From positions 37,954,651 to 38,018,650 of the forward strand of contig OX424558.1 of the NCBI GenBank assembly GCA_949152475.1: a stretch of 64,000 nt of DNA, given 5' to 3'. Position numbers and translations under genes: made by a program. Below are positions 1 through 10,524 of this stretch, piece by piece. Below the pieces are notes generated by a model, which saw only the letters and a program-made list of their open reading frames with translations, made no database searches and was not told where the DNA came from. Source of the DNA: Terebella lapidaria (taxonomy: Eukaryota > Annelida > Polychaeta > Terebellida > Terebellidae). Numbering within the stretch: position 1 is the first letter of the stretch; each line of letters starts with the position of its first letter.

Positions 1-157
1 AACAAGCAGGTTTAATGAAGTCATCCAGGTGTTGTTGTTTTTTACTGAAAGCCCTGGTGACTTGGCCTTGAGACTGCTGGAGCATTAGTGACAGATGGTG
101 AAAACATTGAAGAAGAGTGTAAAAAGAACGGAAGTGAGGAGGTTTAGAAAGAGCCAT
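1..157 (-). pseudogene. PLE copy L, ORF1 N-terminus (cut by window edge)
   Basis: Reading the minus strand from the ATG at 155-157 gives MALSKPPHFRSFYTLL and on to the window edge. The same reading occurs in copy F from the ATG at 9604-9606, so this is the N-terminus of the upstream ORF of a further Penelope-like element that lies mostly left of the window. In copy F this ORF goes on into the NADAR and SGNH domains. No domain is recognisable in the roughly 52 residues seen here. Whether copy L is intact cannot be judged. Confidence 0.55.
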
Positions 158-1000
158 GATACGTTTCAGCAATTAATTTTGAAAGTATTAAAACCAGAAC
201 GTGTTTGATTTGGATGATAAAACCAAAGGATAAAATTATGAAAAATAAAAGCAATTGTATAAAATGAGAACAAAACGTTTGAAGAAACCTGAATGCAAAG
301 ATATGGTCAATAATCTGACCAGTATCTAAAACACAACAAAATAATACAAAACAATATAAAAGAGGTTACTCACAATGTACTCTGCCTGTTGCACGACCGG
401 TTTCGGAGTTGAATCCTTTGTCAAGTGCGGAAGTCTAGAGAACCTACTGTGGTTGCAGTATTTATAGGAAATATTGGCTTGTGCCAATGTCAATTTTGTT
501 TGAGTAAATCAATTAACAGTTTACCAATGGTTGAGCAAATCAATTAGCAGTTTCCAGAACAGTTTGCCAAGAAGAGTGACATATGTTGAGTATAGATAAT
601 TAACAGTTAGTGAATTTAATTGTTTCTTATATGCGTATCTGACACTGAGTAAAACAATTAGCAGTTAGTTGATTGATAAACATAATTAGCGTTTGAAGTT
701 ATATTTTTTGAAGTATGCTGAAAGGAAGTATTTTCAAAATGGTATTACTGCGGTGCTTTCCAGCAATAGATTCTTAGGCAGAGATTTTATTAGGCATGAA
801 ATTGTTTTTTTGAAACTGAAGATGTGTCAAATTGACTTGCATTGCTTCAGGAGACTTCAAATAAAATGCGATGAAATAAAAACAAAATGTACTAAAATGA
901 ACTGAAAAACAAAATATTCATAAAATATTTATAAATGTGTTTTGACTCTTACAATATGCTAGGCACGGGCTAAGTATGTTTTGGAGAGTATAAAAAATGC
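158..1000 (-). mobile_element. PLE copy L, 5' leader
   Basis: This stretch aligns base for base, with scattered differences, to 9,607-10,411 upstream of ORF1 in copy F. It holds no long ORF. It contains a hammerhead-like motif (383-435) and a possible 48-nt intron: GTGAGT at 368-373 and a pyrimidine-rich TTTTAG ending at 326, minus strand. It ends at about 990-1,000, where the 3' tail of copy A (TTTTGGAGAG on the plus strand) begins. Confidence 0.7.
383..435 (-). ncRNA. hammerhead-ribozyme-like motif, degenerate core (copy L)
   Basis: On the minus strand the order is GCAC, then TTGACAA, AGG-loop-CTCC, GAAAC, CGGTC, GTGC. GCAC and GTGC pair as a 4-bp stem I, GG/CC starts stem II, and GAAA is followed by a very short stem III and a GTC cleavage triplet. 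This is the layout of the minimal type I hammerheads known from Penelope-like elements. The CUGANGA box reads TTGACAA, changing C3 and the catalytic G8, so self-cleavage is doubtful. It could be a decayed ribozyme. Confidence 0.4.
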
Positions 1001-1086
1001 ACTGGCACAAGATAATTGTAAGAGTAACACATAACATAAAACAGCAATAAAAATTCAATGAGCGACATTGAACAAATTTTGTTGGA

Positions 1087-2394
1087 TTATTTAAGTTTGC
1101 TTCTGACTAAAAGTTCTTTAAGATTTTGATGCTTCTTGTAAGCTGTTGCTATTTTAATATCACCATCAGTATTTTTGTTGAGTTGTTTCATATGCTTTTT
1201 AACAATTTGGGCTGAAAGAGTACCTGTTTTTGAGAAGGGTACTATATACACCATGTCGAATTTATTTTTACTTTTGTTCAAAGGGTCATACTTTGTAAAT
1301 TTTTGAACGTTGAGGCCATGAGGTTCGAAAGTGCCTAGAGTATCAATCCAACAATATTCCCTTTCAAGTCGCCATTGTTTGTTTAAAAGTTCATCACCAA
1401 GATCGGAAACCTGTTCAATTGGTAAAAGAGAAAAACATTCAATGGAAAATTCAGTTTTGCTGTGAAATTTAGATAGATGACTGTATAATGCATTTTCCTC
1501 ATTGCAGCTAGTTATTGCAGCACGGTGACGATTGTTTCTGAATTTGAGTGATTTACCGGTTTCACCTACATATTGTTTTTCGCAAAGCTTACAAGTGTAT
1601 AGATAAATTATATTTTCTGAGTTGCAATCCAAAGCTGAGTTGATTGAGTAGGTCTGTTCAAAAACTGATCCCGAGAAATTTTGACAATTTGGAACTAAAT
1701 GACATGTCTGACATTGTCTAGAATTACAAGGTTTTGAGCCAGACGAGCTGGAAGTGGGCAATTGAAAATCAGCACCTAGTCTTTCCTCACTGTTCAAAAT
1801 TCTCAATGTTTCATTCTTGATTTTGCGAAGCCAACGTTTTGAATAGTTACGTTTCGAGAGTGCCTTGAATAATGTTTGGCAAGCTGATTCAACATCATCT
1901 GGATATGAGAAAATTTGGAAAAATCGCAAAACTTAGGAGTTGATTAGTCCTTTAGAAGTGTGTTTTGGATGAAAAGAAAGCTTATGCAGCAACTGATGAG
2001 TATCCGTTGGCTTGAAGTAAACTTTTGCTTCTAATGTGTTTTCTTTGCTCCTGAACAAAGTAGGATCCAGAAAATTAACTGAATCAGTATTAATTTCAGC
2101 TTTGAACATGAATATTTCGATAAACTGATTAAATTTGGAAATGCCGTGTGGCCAAATGAGGAAAATGTCATCTAAATACATATAATAGCAATCTGGTTTG
2201 AATGGACACTTTTGTAATGCTTGCTTTTCAATTTCAGCGGTATATCTGCATAATGGGGTGCATAATTCTGACCCATGGCTGTGCCTGGAACTTGTAGGAA
2301 TGTCTTGATCATCAATTTCAAAGTTATTACATTTAAGTAAAATTTCCAATAGTTCTATTATACATTTGAATAGTTCATCTAAAGTGATTAGCAA
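1087..2394 (-). pseudogene. PLE unit A, dead RT plus GIY-YIG endonuclease
   Basis: A 5'-truncated Penelope-like RT/endonuclease. The downstream half (1087-1929) keeps a CCHH zinc motif (CNSRQCQTCH) and a GIY-YIG nuclease (IYLYTC, YVGETG, NNRHR). The upstream half (1933-2394) keeps the RT motif C YLDD. Compared with copy F it has lost 27 codons that include the motif A aspartate. It also has a frame-shifted stretch across motif B (GTAMGQKYAP is absent), a small deletion before FKAEI, and a stop in place of Gln at the RT-endonuclease joint (1930-1932). It cannot make an active RT. Its 3' half resembles copy E (FDMVYIV, KTGTLS) rather than B and C. Confidence 0.9.
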
Positions 2395-2584
2395 AGAATT
2401 TGGATCTAGTTCAAGCTATCGAACTCTATCTAAAAAGTCATACGTATGTATATATGTATGTATTTATGTATGTATGTTTTGGAGAGAATAAAAAATGCAC
2501 TGGCACAAGATAATTGTAAGAGTAACACATAACATAAAACAGCAATAAAAATTCAATGAGCGACATTGAACAAATTTTGTTGGA

Positions 2585-3892
2585 TTATTTAAGTCTGCTT
2601 CTGACTAAAAGTTCTTTAAGGTTTTGATGCTTCTTGTAAGCTGTTGCTATTTTAATATCACCATCAGTATTTTTGTTGAGTTGTTTCATATGCTTTTTAA
2701 CAATTTGGGCCGAAAGAGCACCTGTTTTTGAGAAGGGTACTATATACACCAGGTCGAATTTATTTTTACTTTTGTTCAAAGGGTCATACTTTGTAAATTT
2801 TTGAACGTTGAGGCCATGAGGTTCGAAAGTGCCTAAAGTATCAATCCAACAATATTCCCTTTCAAGTCGCCATTGTTTGTTTAAAAGTTCATCACCAAGA
2901 TCGGAAACCTGTTCAATTGGTAAAAGAGAAAAACATTCGATGGAAAATTCAGTTTTGCTGTGAAATTTAGATAGATGACTGTATAATGCATTTTCCTCAT
3001 TGCAGCTAGTTATTGCAGCACGGTGACGATTGTTTCTGAATTTGAGTGATTTACCGGTTTCACCTACATATTGTTTTTCGCAAAGCTTACAAGTGTATAG
3101 ATAAATTATATTTTCTGAGTTGCAATCCAAAGCTGAGTTGATTGAGTAGGTTTGTTCAAAAACTGATCCTGGGAAATTTTGACAATTTGGGACTATATGA
3201 CATGTCTGACATTGTCTAGAATTACAAGGTTTTGAGCCAGATGAGATGGAAGTGGGCAATTGAAAATCAGCACCTAGTCTTTCCTCACTGTTTAAAATTC
3301 TCAATGTTTCATTCTTCATTTTGCGAAGCCAACGTTTTGAATAGTTACGTTTCGAGAGTGCCTTGAATAATGTTTGGCAAGCTGATTCAACATCATCTGG
3401 ATATGAGAAAATTTGGAAAAATCGCAAAACTTAGGAGTTGATTAGTCCTTTAGAAGTGTGTTTTGGATGAAAAGAAAGCTTATGCAGCAACTGATGAGTA
3501 TCCGTTGGCTTGAAGTAAACTTTTGCTTCTAATGTGTTTTCTTTGCTCCTGAACAAAGTAGGATCCAGAAAATTAACTGAATCAGTATTAATTTCAGCTT
3601 TGAACATGAATATTTCGATAAACTGATTAAATTTGGAAATGCCGTGTGGCCAAATGAGGAAAATGTCATCTAAATACATATAATAGCAATCTGGTTTGAA
3701 TGGACACTTTTGTAATGCTTGCTTTTCAATTTCAGCGGTATATCTGCATAATGGGGTGCATAATTCTGACCCATGGCTGTGCCTGGAACTTGTAGGAATG
3801 TCTTGATCATCAATTTCAAAGTTATTACATTTAAGTAAAATTTCCAATAGTTCTATTATACATTTGAATAGTTCATCTAAAGTGATTAGCAA
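2585..3892 (-). pseudogene. PLE unit B, dead RT plus GIY-YIG endonuclease
   Basis: Second tandem unit, starting exactly 1,498 bp after unit A. It has the same four RT lesions as A: loss of the motif A segment, scrambled motif B, the small deletion before FKAEI, and the stop between RT and endonuclease. The endonuclease half (2585-3427) is open and differs from A at several residues (MKNETL, SISSGS, FDLVYIV). Almost identical to unit C, so the B/C duplication is the most recent step in the array. Confidence 0.9.
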
Positions 3893-4082
3893 AGAATTTG
3901 GATCTAGTTCAAGCTATCGAACTCTATCTAAAAAGTCATACGTATGTATATATGTATGTATTTATGTATGTATGTTTTGGAGAGAATAAAAAATGCACTG
4001 GCACAAGATAATTGTAAGAGTAACACATAACATAAAACAGCAATAAAAATTCAATGAGCGACATTGAACAAATTTTGTTGGA

Positions 4083-5390
4083 TTATTTAAGTCTGCTTCT
4101 GACTAAAAGTTCTTTAAGGTTTTGATGCTTCTTGTAAGCTGTTGCTATTTTAATATCACCATCAGTATTTTTGTTGAGTTGTTTCATATGCTTTTTAACA
4201 ATTTGGGCCGAAAGAGCACCTGTTTTTGAGAAGGGTACTATATACACCAGGTCGAATTTATTTTTACTTTTGTTCAAAGGGTCATACTTTGTAAATTTTT
4301 TAACGTTGAGGCCATGAGGTTCGAAAGTGCCTAAAGTATCAATCCAACAATATTCCCTTTCAAGTCGCCATTGTTTGTTTAAAAGTTCATCACCAAGATC
4401 GGAAACCTGTTCAATTGGTAAAAGAGAAAAACATTCGATGGAAAATTCAGTTTTGCTGTGAAATTTAGATAGATGACTGTATAATGCATTTTCCTCATTG
4501 CAGCTAGTTATTGCAGCACGGTGACGATTGTTTCTGAATTTGAGTGATTTACCGGTTTCACCTACATATTGTTTTTCGCAAAGCTTACAAGTGTATAGAT
4601 AAATTATATTTTCTGAGTTGCAATCCAAAGCTGAGTTGATTGAGTAGGTTTGTTCAAAAACTGATCCTGGGAAATTTTGACAATTTGGGACTATATGACA
4701 TGTCTGACATTGTCTAGAATTACAAGGTTTTGAGCCAGATGAGATGGAAGTGGGCAATTGAAAATCAGCACCTAGTCTTTCCTCACTGTTTAAAATTCTC
4801 AATGTTTCATTCTTCATTTTGCGAAGCCAACGTTTTGAATAGTTACGTTTCGAGAGTGCCTTGAATAATGTTTGGCAAGCTGATTCAACATCATCTGGAT
4901 ATGAGAAAATTTGGAAAAATCGCAAAACTTAGGAGTTGATTAGTCCTTTAGAAGTGTGTTTTGGATGAAAAGAAAGCTTATGCAGCAACTGATGAGTATC
5001 CGTTGGCTTGAAGTAAACTTTTGCTTCTAATGTGTTTTCTTTGCTCCTGAACAAAGTAGGATCCAGAAAATTAACTGAATCAGTATTAATTTCAGCTTTG
5101 AACATGAATATTTCGATAAACTGATTAAATTTGGAAATGCCGTGTGGCCAAATGAGGAAAATGTCATCTAAATACATATAATAGCAATCTGGTTTGAATG
5201 GACACTTTTGTAATGCTTGCTTTTCAATTTCAGCGGTATATCTGCATAATGGGGTGCATAATTCTGACCCATGGCTGTGCCTGGAACTTGTAGGAATGTC
5301 TTGATCATCAATTTCAAAGTTATTACATTTAAGTAAAATTTCCAATAGTTCTATTATACATTTGAATAGTTCATCTAAAGTGATTAGCAA
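4083..5390 (-). pseudogene. PLE unit C, dead RT plus GIY-YIG endonuclease
   Basis: Third unit at the same 1,498-bp period. It differs from B by almost nothing (one visible residue change, Gln to Lys, in the GLNV-KF motif near the endonuclease C-terminus). It carries the same RT lesions. The endonuclease half is 4083-4925 and the RT remnant 4929-5390. The 5' truncation falls at the same base as in A, B and D, next to an ATAC/TATG microsatellite. Confidence 0.9.
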
Positions 5391-5434
5391 AGAATTTGGA
5401 TCTAGTTCAAGCTATCGAACTCTATCTAAAAAGT

Positions 5435-5530
5435 CATACGTATTATATATGTATGTATTTATGTATGTATGTATGTATGTTTTGGAGAGTATACGTATTA
5501 TATATGTATGTATGGATGTATGTTTTGGAG
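5435..5530. repeat. TATG-rich PLE junction (C/F)
   Basis: Interrupted (TATG)n containing two copies of the PLE 3'-tail start TTTTGGAGAG. The same composite junction recurs at 11,880-11,965 and 13,386-13,516, and shorter forms lie at 2,435-2,480 and 3,935-3,978. On the element's own strand these are (CATA)n tails following each PLE 3' end. Confidence 0.75.
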
Positions 5531-5630
5531 AGAATAAAAAATGCACTGGCACAAGATAATTGTAAGAGTAACACATAACATAAAACAGCAATAAAAATTC
5601 AATGAGCGACATTGAACAAATTTTGTTGGA

Positions 5631-7932
5631 TTATTTAAGTCTGCTTCTGACTAAGAGTTCTTTAAGGTTTTGATGCTTCTTGTAAGCTGTTGCTATTTTA
5701 ATATCACCATCAGTATTTTTGTTGAGTTGTTTCATATGCTTTTTAACAATTTGGGCCGAAAGAGCACCTGTTTTTGAGAAGGGTACTATATACACCAGGT
5801 CGAATTTATTTTTACTTTTGTTCAAAGGGTCATACTTTGTAAATTTTTGAACGTTGAGGCCATGAGGTTCGAAAGTACCTAGAGTATCAATCCAACAATA
5901 TTCCCTTTCAAGTCGCCATTGTTTGTTTAAAAGTTCATCACCAAGATCGGAAACCTGTTCAATTGGTAAAAGAGAAAAACATTCGATGGAAAATTCAGTT
6001 TTGCTGTGAAATTTAGATAGATGACTGTATAATGCATTTTCCTCATTGCAGCTAGTTATTGCAGCACGGTGACGATTGTTTCTGAATTTGAGTGATTTAC
6101 CGGTTTCACCTACATATTGTTTTTCGCAAAGCTTACAAGTGTATAGATAAATTATATTTTCTGAGTTGCAATCCAAAGCTGAGTTGATTGAGTAGGTTTG
6201 TTCAAAAACTGATCCCGAGAAATTTTGACAATTTGGAACTAAATGACATGTCTGACATTGTCTAGAATTACAAGGTTTTGAGCCAGACGAGCTGGAAGTG
6301 GGCAATTGAAAATCAGAACCTAATCTTTCCTCACTGTTCAAAATTCTCAATGTTTCATTCTTGATTTTGCGAAGCCAACGTTTTGAATAGTTACGTTTCG
6401 AAAGTGCCTTGAATAATATTTGACAAGCTGATTCAACATCATCTGGATATGAGCAAATTTGGAAAAATCGTAAAACTTGGGACTTGATTAGTCCTTTATA
6501 AGTGTGTTTTGGATGAAAAGAGAGCTTATGCAACAACTGATGAGTATCCGTTGGCTTGAAGAAAACTTTTGCTTCTAATGTGTTTTCTTTGCTCCTGAAC
6601 AAAGTAGTATCCAAAAAATTAACTGAATCAGTACTAATTTCAGCTTTGAACTTGATTGATGCCCTATGAGAATTGAATATTTCGAGAAACTGATTAAATT
6701 TGGAAATGCCGTGTGGCCAAATGAGGAAAATGTCATCTAAATACCTATGATAGCAATCTGGTTTGAATGGACACTTTTGTAATGCTTGCTTTTCAAATTC
6801 AGCCATATAAATATCTGCATAATGAGGTGCATATTTCTGACCCATGGCTGTACCTGAAACTTGTAGGAATGTCTTACCTTCAAATTCAAAGTCATTACAT
6901 TTAAGTGAAATTTCCAATAATTCTATTATACCTTTGAATAGTTCATTGTTTTTCAGAGTCGGGAATGCATTTTTAATTGCTTGGATACCTTCTTCATGAT
7001 TTATATTAGTATACATACTTTCAACATCTAAAGTGATTAGTAAAGAATTTGGATCTAGTTCAAGCCCTCTAACTTTATCTAAAAAGTCATACGTGTTTTT
7101 TATATGACGGATGCTTATTTGCTTGATCTTTTATATATGAATCAATATACATAGCTACTTTTTCAGATTCACTGCTGCAGTCAGAAACAATTGGACGCCC
7201 TGGAGGCATTACATTTGGAATTGGCCAGGAGTCTTTGGGTTTATGAATTTTAGGTAGCATATAAAATCTTCTTTGACGAGGGCGTTCTGGTGGTAAAAGA
7301 AATTGGAATACTTTTTCAGAAAGGCATCCAGAACTGCGTAATCCTTTTAAAATTTTTGTTATTTTTTCTGAATTTTCTAGGTAAAGGGGAGTGTCAATTT
7401 CTCTGTAATGAGCTGGATTTTATAATTGACGAAGGCCTTCATTAATATAATTTTGCCTATCCATAATTACGACTGCACTACCTTTATCTGCTTTTTTGAT
7501 TACCAAGTCTACGTTATTTTGTAAATCCTTTATAGTTTTATATTCCATTTTCGTTAGGTTTTTGGTTTCTGGTTGAATTTTCAGATTTTCAATTTCTTTA
7601 GATATTGCCGAAATGCAATCTAAAACAGGCTTGTCAATCATGGAACTGGGTGGAGTCCAGGTAGATTTTGGAGTGAATTTTGATCTATGTGTAAATGAAT
7701 TTGGACGGTGAGAAAAATAACTTTGAAGTTTGAGTTTTCTACCAAAATCTTGCACAGCTTGTTCAATTGGATCCAATGTTATTTTGGGTGTGGGAACAAA
7801 AGTCAAACCACGATTAAGAAGAGCGATTTGTGTGTCCAAAAGTGTAAATTTGGAAAGGTTTACAACATTATTAGTCGTACTGGAGTTCGGTGGACTCTCA
7901 GAATGATTTAGTTTAAATGACTGAGCCAGCAT
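5631..7932 (-). pseudogene. PLE copy F ORF2: reverse transcriptase - GIY-YIG endonuclease (broken)
   Basis: Would copy element RNA by target-primed reverse transcription in the nucleus. The N-terminal part (7,420-7,932) has LLNRGLTFVPTP and ADKGSAVVIMD, typical of PLE RTs. The middle reads FYMLPKIHKP and PPGRPIVSD. Next come motif A LDVESMYTNI, motif B GTAMGQKYAP and motif C YLDDIF. A CCHH zinc motif and a GIY-YIG domain (IYLYTC, YVGETG, RNNRHR, EREYCWI, P-GLN) follow. The long open part is 5,631-7,016 (461 codons). Lesions: an in-frame TAA at 7,420-7,422 and a one-base frame change near 7,120-7,130. The ATG at 7,932 lies inside the end of ORF1; frame and heptamer suggest ORF2 was read by -1 frameshifting instead of, or besides, its own start. 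Confidence 0.88.
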
Positions 7933-9606
7933 TTCAACATTTCGTTGGCCGTTTGTTCAGTCCAATGAATGTTATCTGTCTGTGTAGAAAACTTGATTGG
8001 ATCCAATTGTTTAACAACTGTGAGATTGCTGAAACGTGAACTCATGTCATCCAAAGCCCTGTTAATCATATCCAAGTTGCGTTTCTCTACAGACGGAAGA
8101 TTGTCTGAGTAGTTAATTTTTGGAATGAGAATTTTGGAGTGGGGGAAGATTCGGAAAGCACTGCTGAGCATATTCCTCAGCTCTGGAATTGAAGTAACAC
8201 TTGGTTTGGAGCTTCGATTGTTCAGGCCTACACTTAAGATTAAGTTTTTGGGGGCATCAAATGATTTTTTACAGGCCGTGAACATCATTCTTAGATGGTT
8301 GAACAAAGCTCCAGGATAAGACACAACTTGGATATCACTGACAGGGGATTTGGTGATGCGAGAAAGGTTAGAAGAGCCGAGGATGACAGTGGAGGAGGTT
8401 AGTTTAGGAAGGGCCCAAAGAGTTTTGGGTCCTCTGATAGTGGAAGGAGAGACATGGAAAGTGGTGTTAGGAGAGTTTTTAGGAGAGACCAAGCGAGTGC
8501 GTTTGCCTTTAGGTAGAGAGGAGGGTGAGAGTTCAGGAGAAGAAGGAGAGCGCGGACGCCGTTTGGGCGTGGCACTAAGGCGGTTATCAGGAGAAGAGCG
8601 AGAGAGAGGTGGCCAATCATCAGATGATGATAGGCAAGGAGGGTTAGAGAGGGTATCAAGGAGTTGGAAGCGGTTAGAAGTGGACACAGAGGGAGGGGTG
8701 TTATTTGAGGATGGAGGTACAGAGCGAGATGGTTTAGGTTTGTTAATAGGAGAGTTGGCACGTTTTAGGTCCATTAGGAGGCAGCCAAAGAAGTTAGAGC
8801 CTTGACCATGACGGTTAACACCCCAGTGGCTGTCAGGAACTGGATGGACAATGTGACACCCTTCAGGAAGACCCATCAGAGTGTCACGGAACAATTTGCA
8901 AGAATTAAACTTAACTTGAAGAAGTTGACGCATGATTCCATTTTTACTTTTATGCCAGAACGGGGACAGGCTAGGAATTTCACTAGCCAAACGTTTGGCC
9001 ACTCCTGCATGGGGAGCCCTAAGGATCCGATTGGCTAGGTGTTGACAGTCATGGTACCGGGCTTTGTGATACTGATAGATGTGCTCAAGGTTAGGGAATC
9101 TCATACCACGATAGGATATATTACATGGAAAGAAATTACTAAGTGGGTGTTTGTGACCTTTAACCTCACAAGTCTGAGGTTTTGATTGAGAGTTAGAATT
9201 TGGAATAGGGGAATTTGGAAGAGTGGAGCTTTTGAATTTATGGATGGTGGAAGCCTGAAGTTTTTTGCCGAAATGAGATTTAGCCTGCTGAATGACGAGA
9301 GCTACCGAATTTGCAATGTCCGAATCAGATAAACCTAAAGAGGAAATGTGGGCCAAAAGGTTTTGAATTGAGCTCTCGTAGTGTTCCACCAATTGTTTGG
9401 TCACGTTTTGTACCCAATTTTGATTGATTTTGTTTGATTAGAGGACCAGAACAAGCAGGTTTGATGAAGTCATCCAGGTGTTGTTGTTTTTTACTGAAAG
9501 CCCTGGTGACTTGGCCTTGAGACTGCTGGAGCATTAGTGACAGGTGGTGAAAGCATTGAAGGAGAGTGTAAAAAGAACGGAAGTGAGGAGGTTTAGAAAG
9601 AGCCAT
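7908..9606 (-). CDS. PLE copy F ORF1: NADAR (YbiA-like) plus SGNH/GDSL-like hydrolase
   Basis: The long frame is 7,908-9,404 (about 498 codons). It has no ATG near its start. The likely true start is the ATG at 9,604-9,606 in another frame, joined by a one-base change near 9,430. Counting from 9,404, residues ~84-214 form a NADAR domain: PLSNFFPC, PNLEHIYQ with the conserved Glu (~107), FW (~150) and DSHWG (~191-195). NADAR enzymes act on N-glycosidic or ADP-ribose adducts. A Ser/Pro-rich, basic linker follows (~215-325). Residues ~335-498 look like an SGNH hydrolase: ILGSSN (Ser), SYPG (Gly), VGLNN (Asn), DNIHW (Asp/His), so all four blocks keep their key residues. GDSL-like esterases are known in some LINE ORF1 proteins; I do not recall a NADAR plus SGNH ORF1 in a PLE. 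Roles are inferred. Confidence 0.8.
7911..7917 (-). other. predicted -1 ribosomal frameshift site
   Basis: Minus strand T TTA AAC, with TTA and AAC in the ORF1 frame, directly followed by the ORF1 stop TAA (7,908-7,910). Slipping one base back puts the ribosome exactly in the ORF2 frame. The downstream stem I can see is weak (GAGT/ACTC, about 12 nt on), so efficiency is uncertain. Confidence 0.6.
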
Positions 9607-9830
9607 GATACGTTTCAGCAATTAAATTTGAAAGCATTAAAACCAGAACGCGATTGATTTGGATGATAAAACCGAAGGATAAAATCATAAAAATAAAAAC
9701 AATTGTATAAAATGGAAACAAAATGCTCGAAGAAGTCTGAATGCAAAGATATGGTCAATAATCTGACCAGATCTAAAACAAAACAAAATAATACAAAACA
9801 ATATCAAAAGAAGGTTACTCACAATGTACT

Positions 9831-9884
9831 CTGCCTGTTGCACGACCGGTTTCGGAGTTGAATCCTTTGTCAAGTGCTGAAGTC
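9831..9884 (-). ncRNA. hammerhead-ribozyme-like motif, degenerate core (copy F)
   Basis: Second copy of the motif at 383-435, with the same TTGACAA core, GAAAC, GTC and GCAC/GTGC stem I. Both copies share the same two departures from the CUGANGA core, so the change is ancestral to this lineage or the motif is used in another way. A possible 50-nt intron follows (GTGAGT at 9,817-9,822, TAG ending at 9,773), as known for the 5' leader of Penelope itself. Confidence 0.4.
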
Positions 9885-10524
9885 TAAAGAACCTACTGTG
9901 GTTGCAGTATTTATAGGAAATATTGGCTTGTGCCAATGTCAATTTTGTTTGAGTAAATCAATTAACAGTTTTCCAATGGTTGAGCAAATCAATTAGCAGT
10001 TTTCAGAACAGTTTGTCAAGAAAAGTGACATATGTTGAGTATAGATAATTAACAGTTAATGAATTCAATTGTTTTTGATATGCGTATCTGACACTGAGTA
10101 AAACAATTAGCAGTTAGTTGATTGACAAACATAATTAACGTTTGAAGTTATATTTTCTGAAGTATGCTAAAATAAATAATTTTCAAAATGGTATTACTGC
10201 GGTGCTTTCCAGCAATAGATTCTTAGGCAGAGATTTTATTAGGCATGAAATTGTTTTTTGAAACTGAAGATGTGTCAAATTGACTTGCATTGCTTCAGGA
10301 GACTTCAAATAAAATGAGATGAAATAAAAACAAAATGTACTAAAATGAACTGAAAAACAAAATATTTATAAAATGTGTTTTGACCCTTACAATATGCTAG
10401 GCACGGGCTAAGTATGTTTTGGAGAGAATAAAAAATGCACTGGCACAAGATAATTGTAAGAGTAACACATAACATAAAACAGCAATAAAAATTCAATGAG
10501 CGACATTGAACAAATTTTGTTGGA

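Larger units (their letters stand above)
5530..10411 (-). mobile_element. near full-length Penelope-like retroelement (copy F)
   Basis: Reads right to left: a leader with a hammerhead-like motif and small intron (10,411-9,607), ORF1 with NADAR and SGNH domains (9,606-7,908), ORF2 with RT and GIY-YIG endonuclease (7,932-5,631), then a 3' UTR rich in A/T. ORF1 and ORF2 overlap by 25 nt in different frames. ORF2 has one nonsense codon and one frameshift, and the start of ORF1 also changes frame, so this copy is probably not autonomous. It is the only copy in the window with the complete RT motif series and the only complete ORF1. Confidence 0.85.

Noticed and set aside
8350..8805. 151-codon plus-strand ORF
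   Set aside because: Antisense shadow of the Ser/Pro-rich linker in PLE ORF1.
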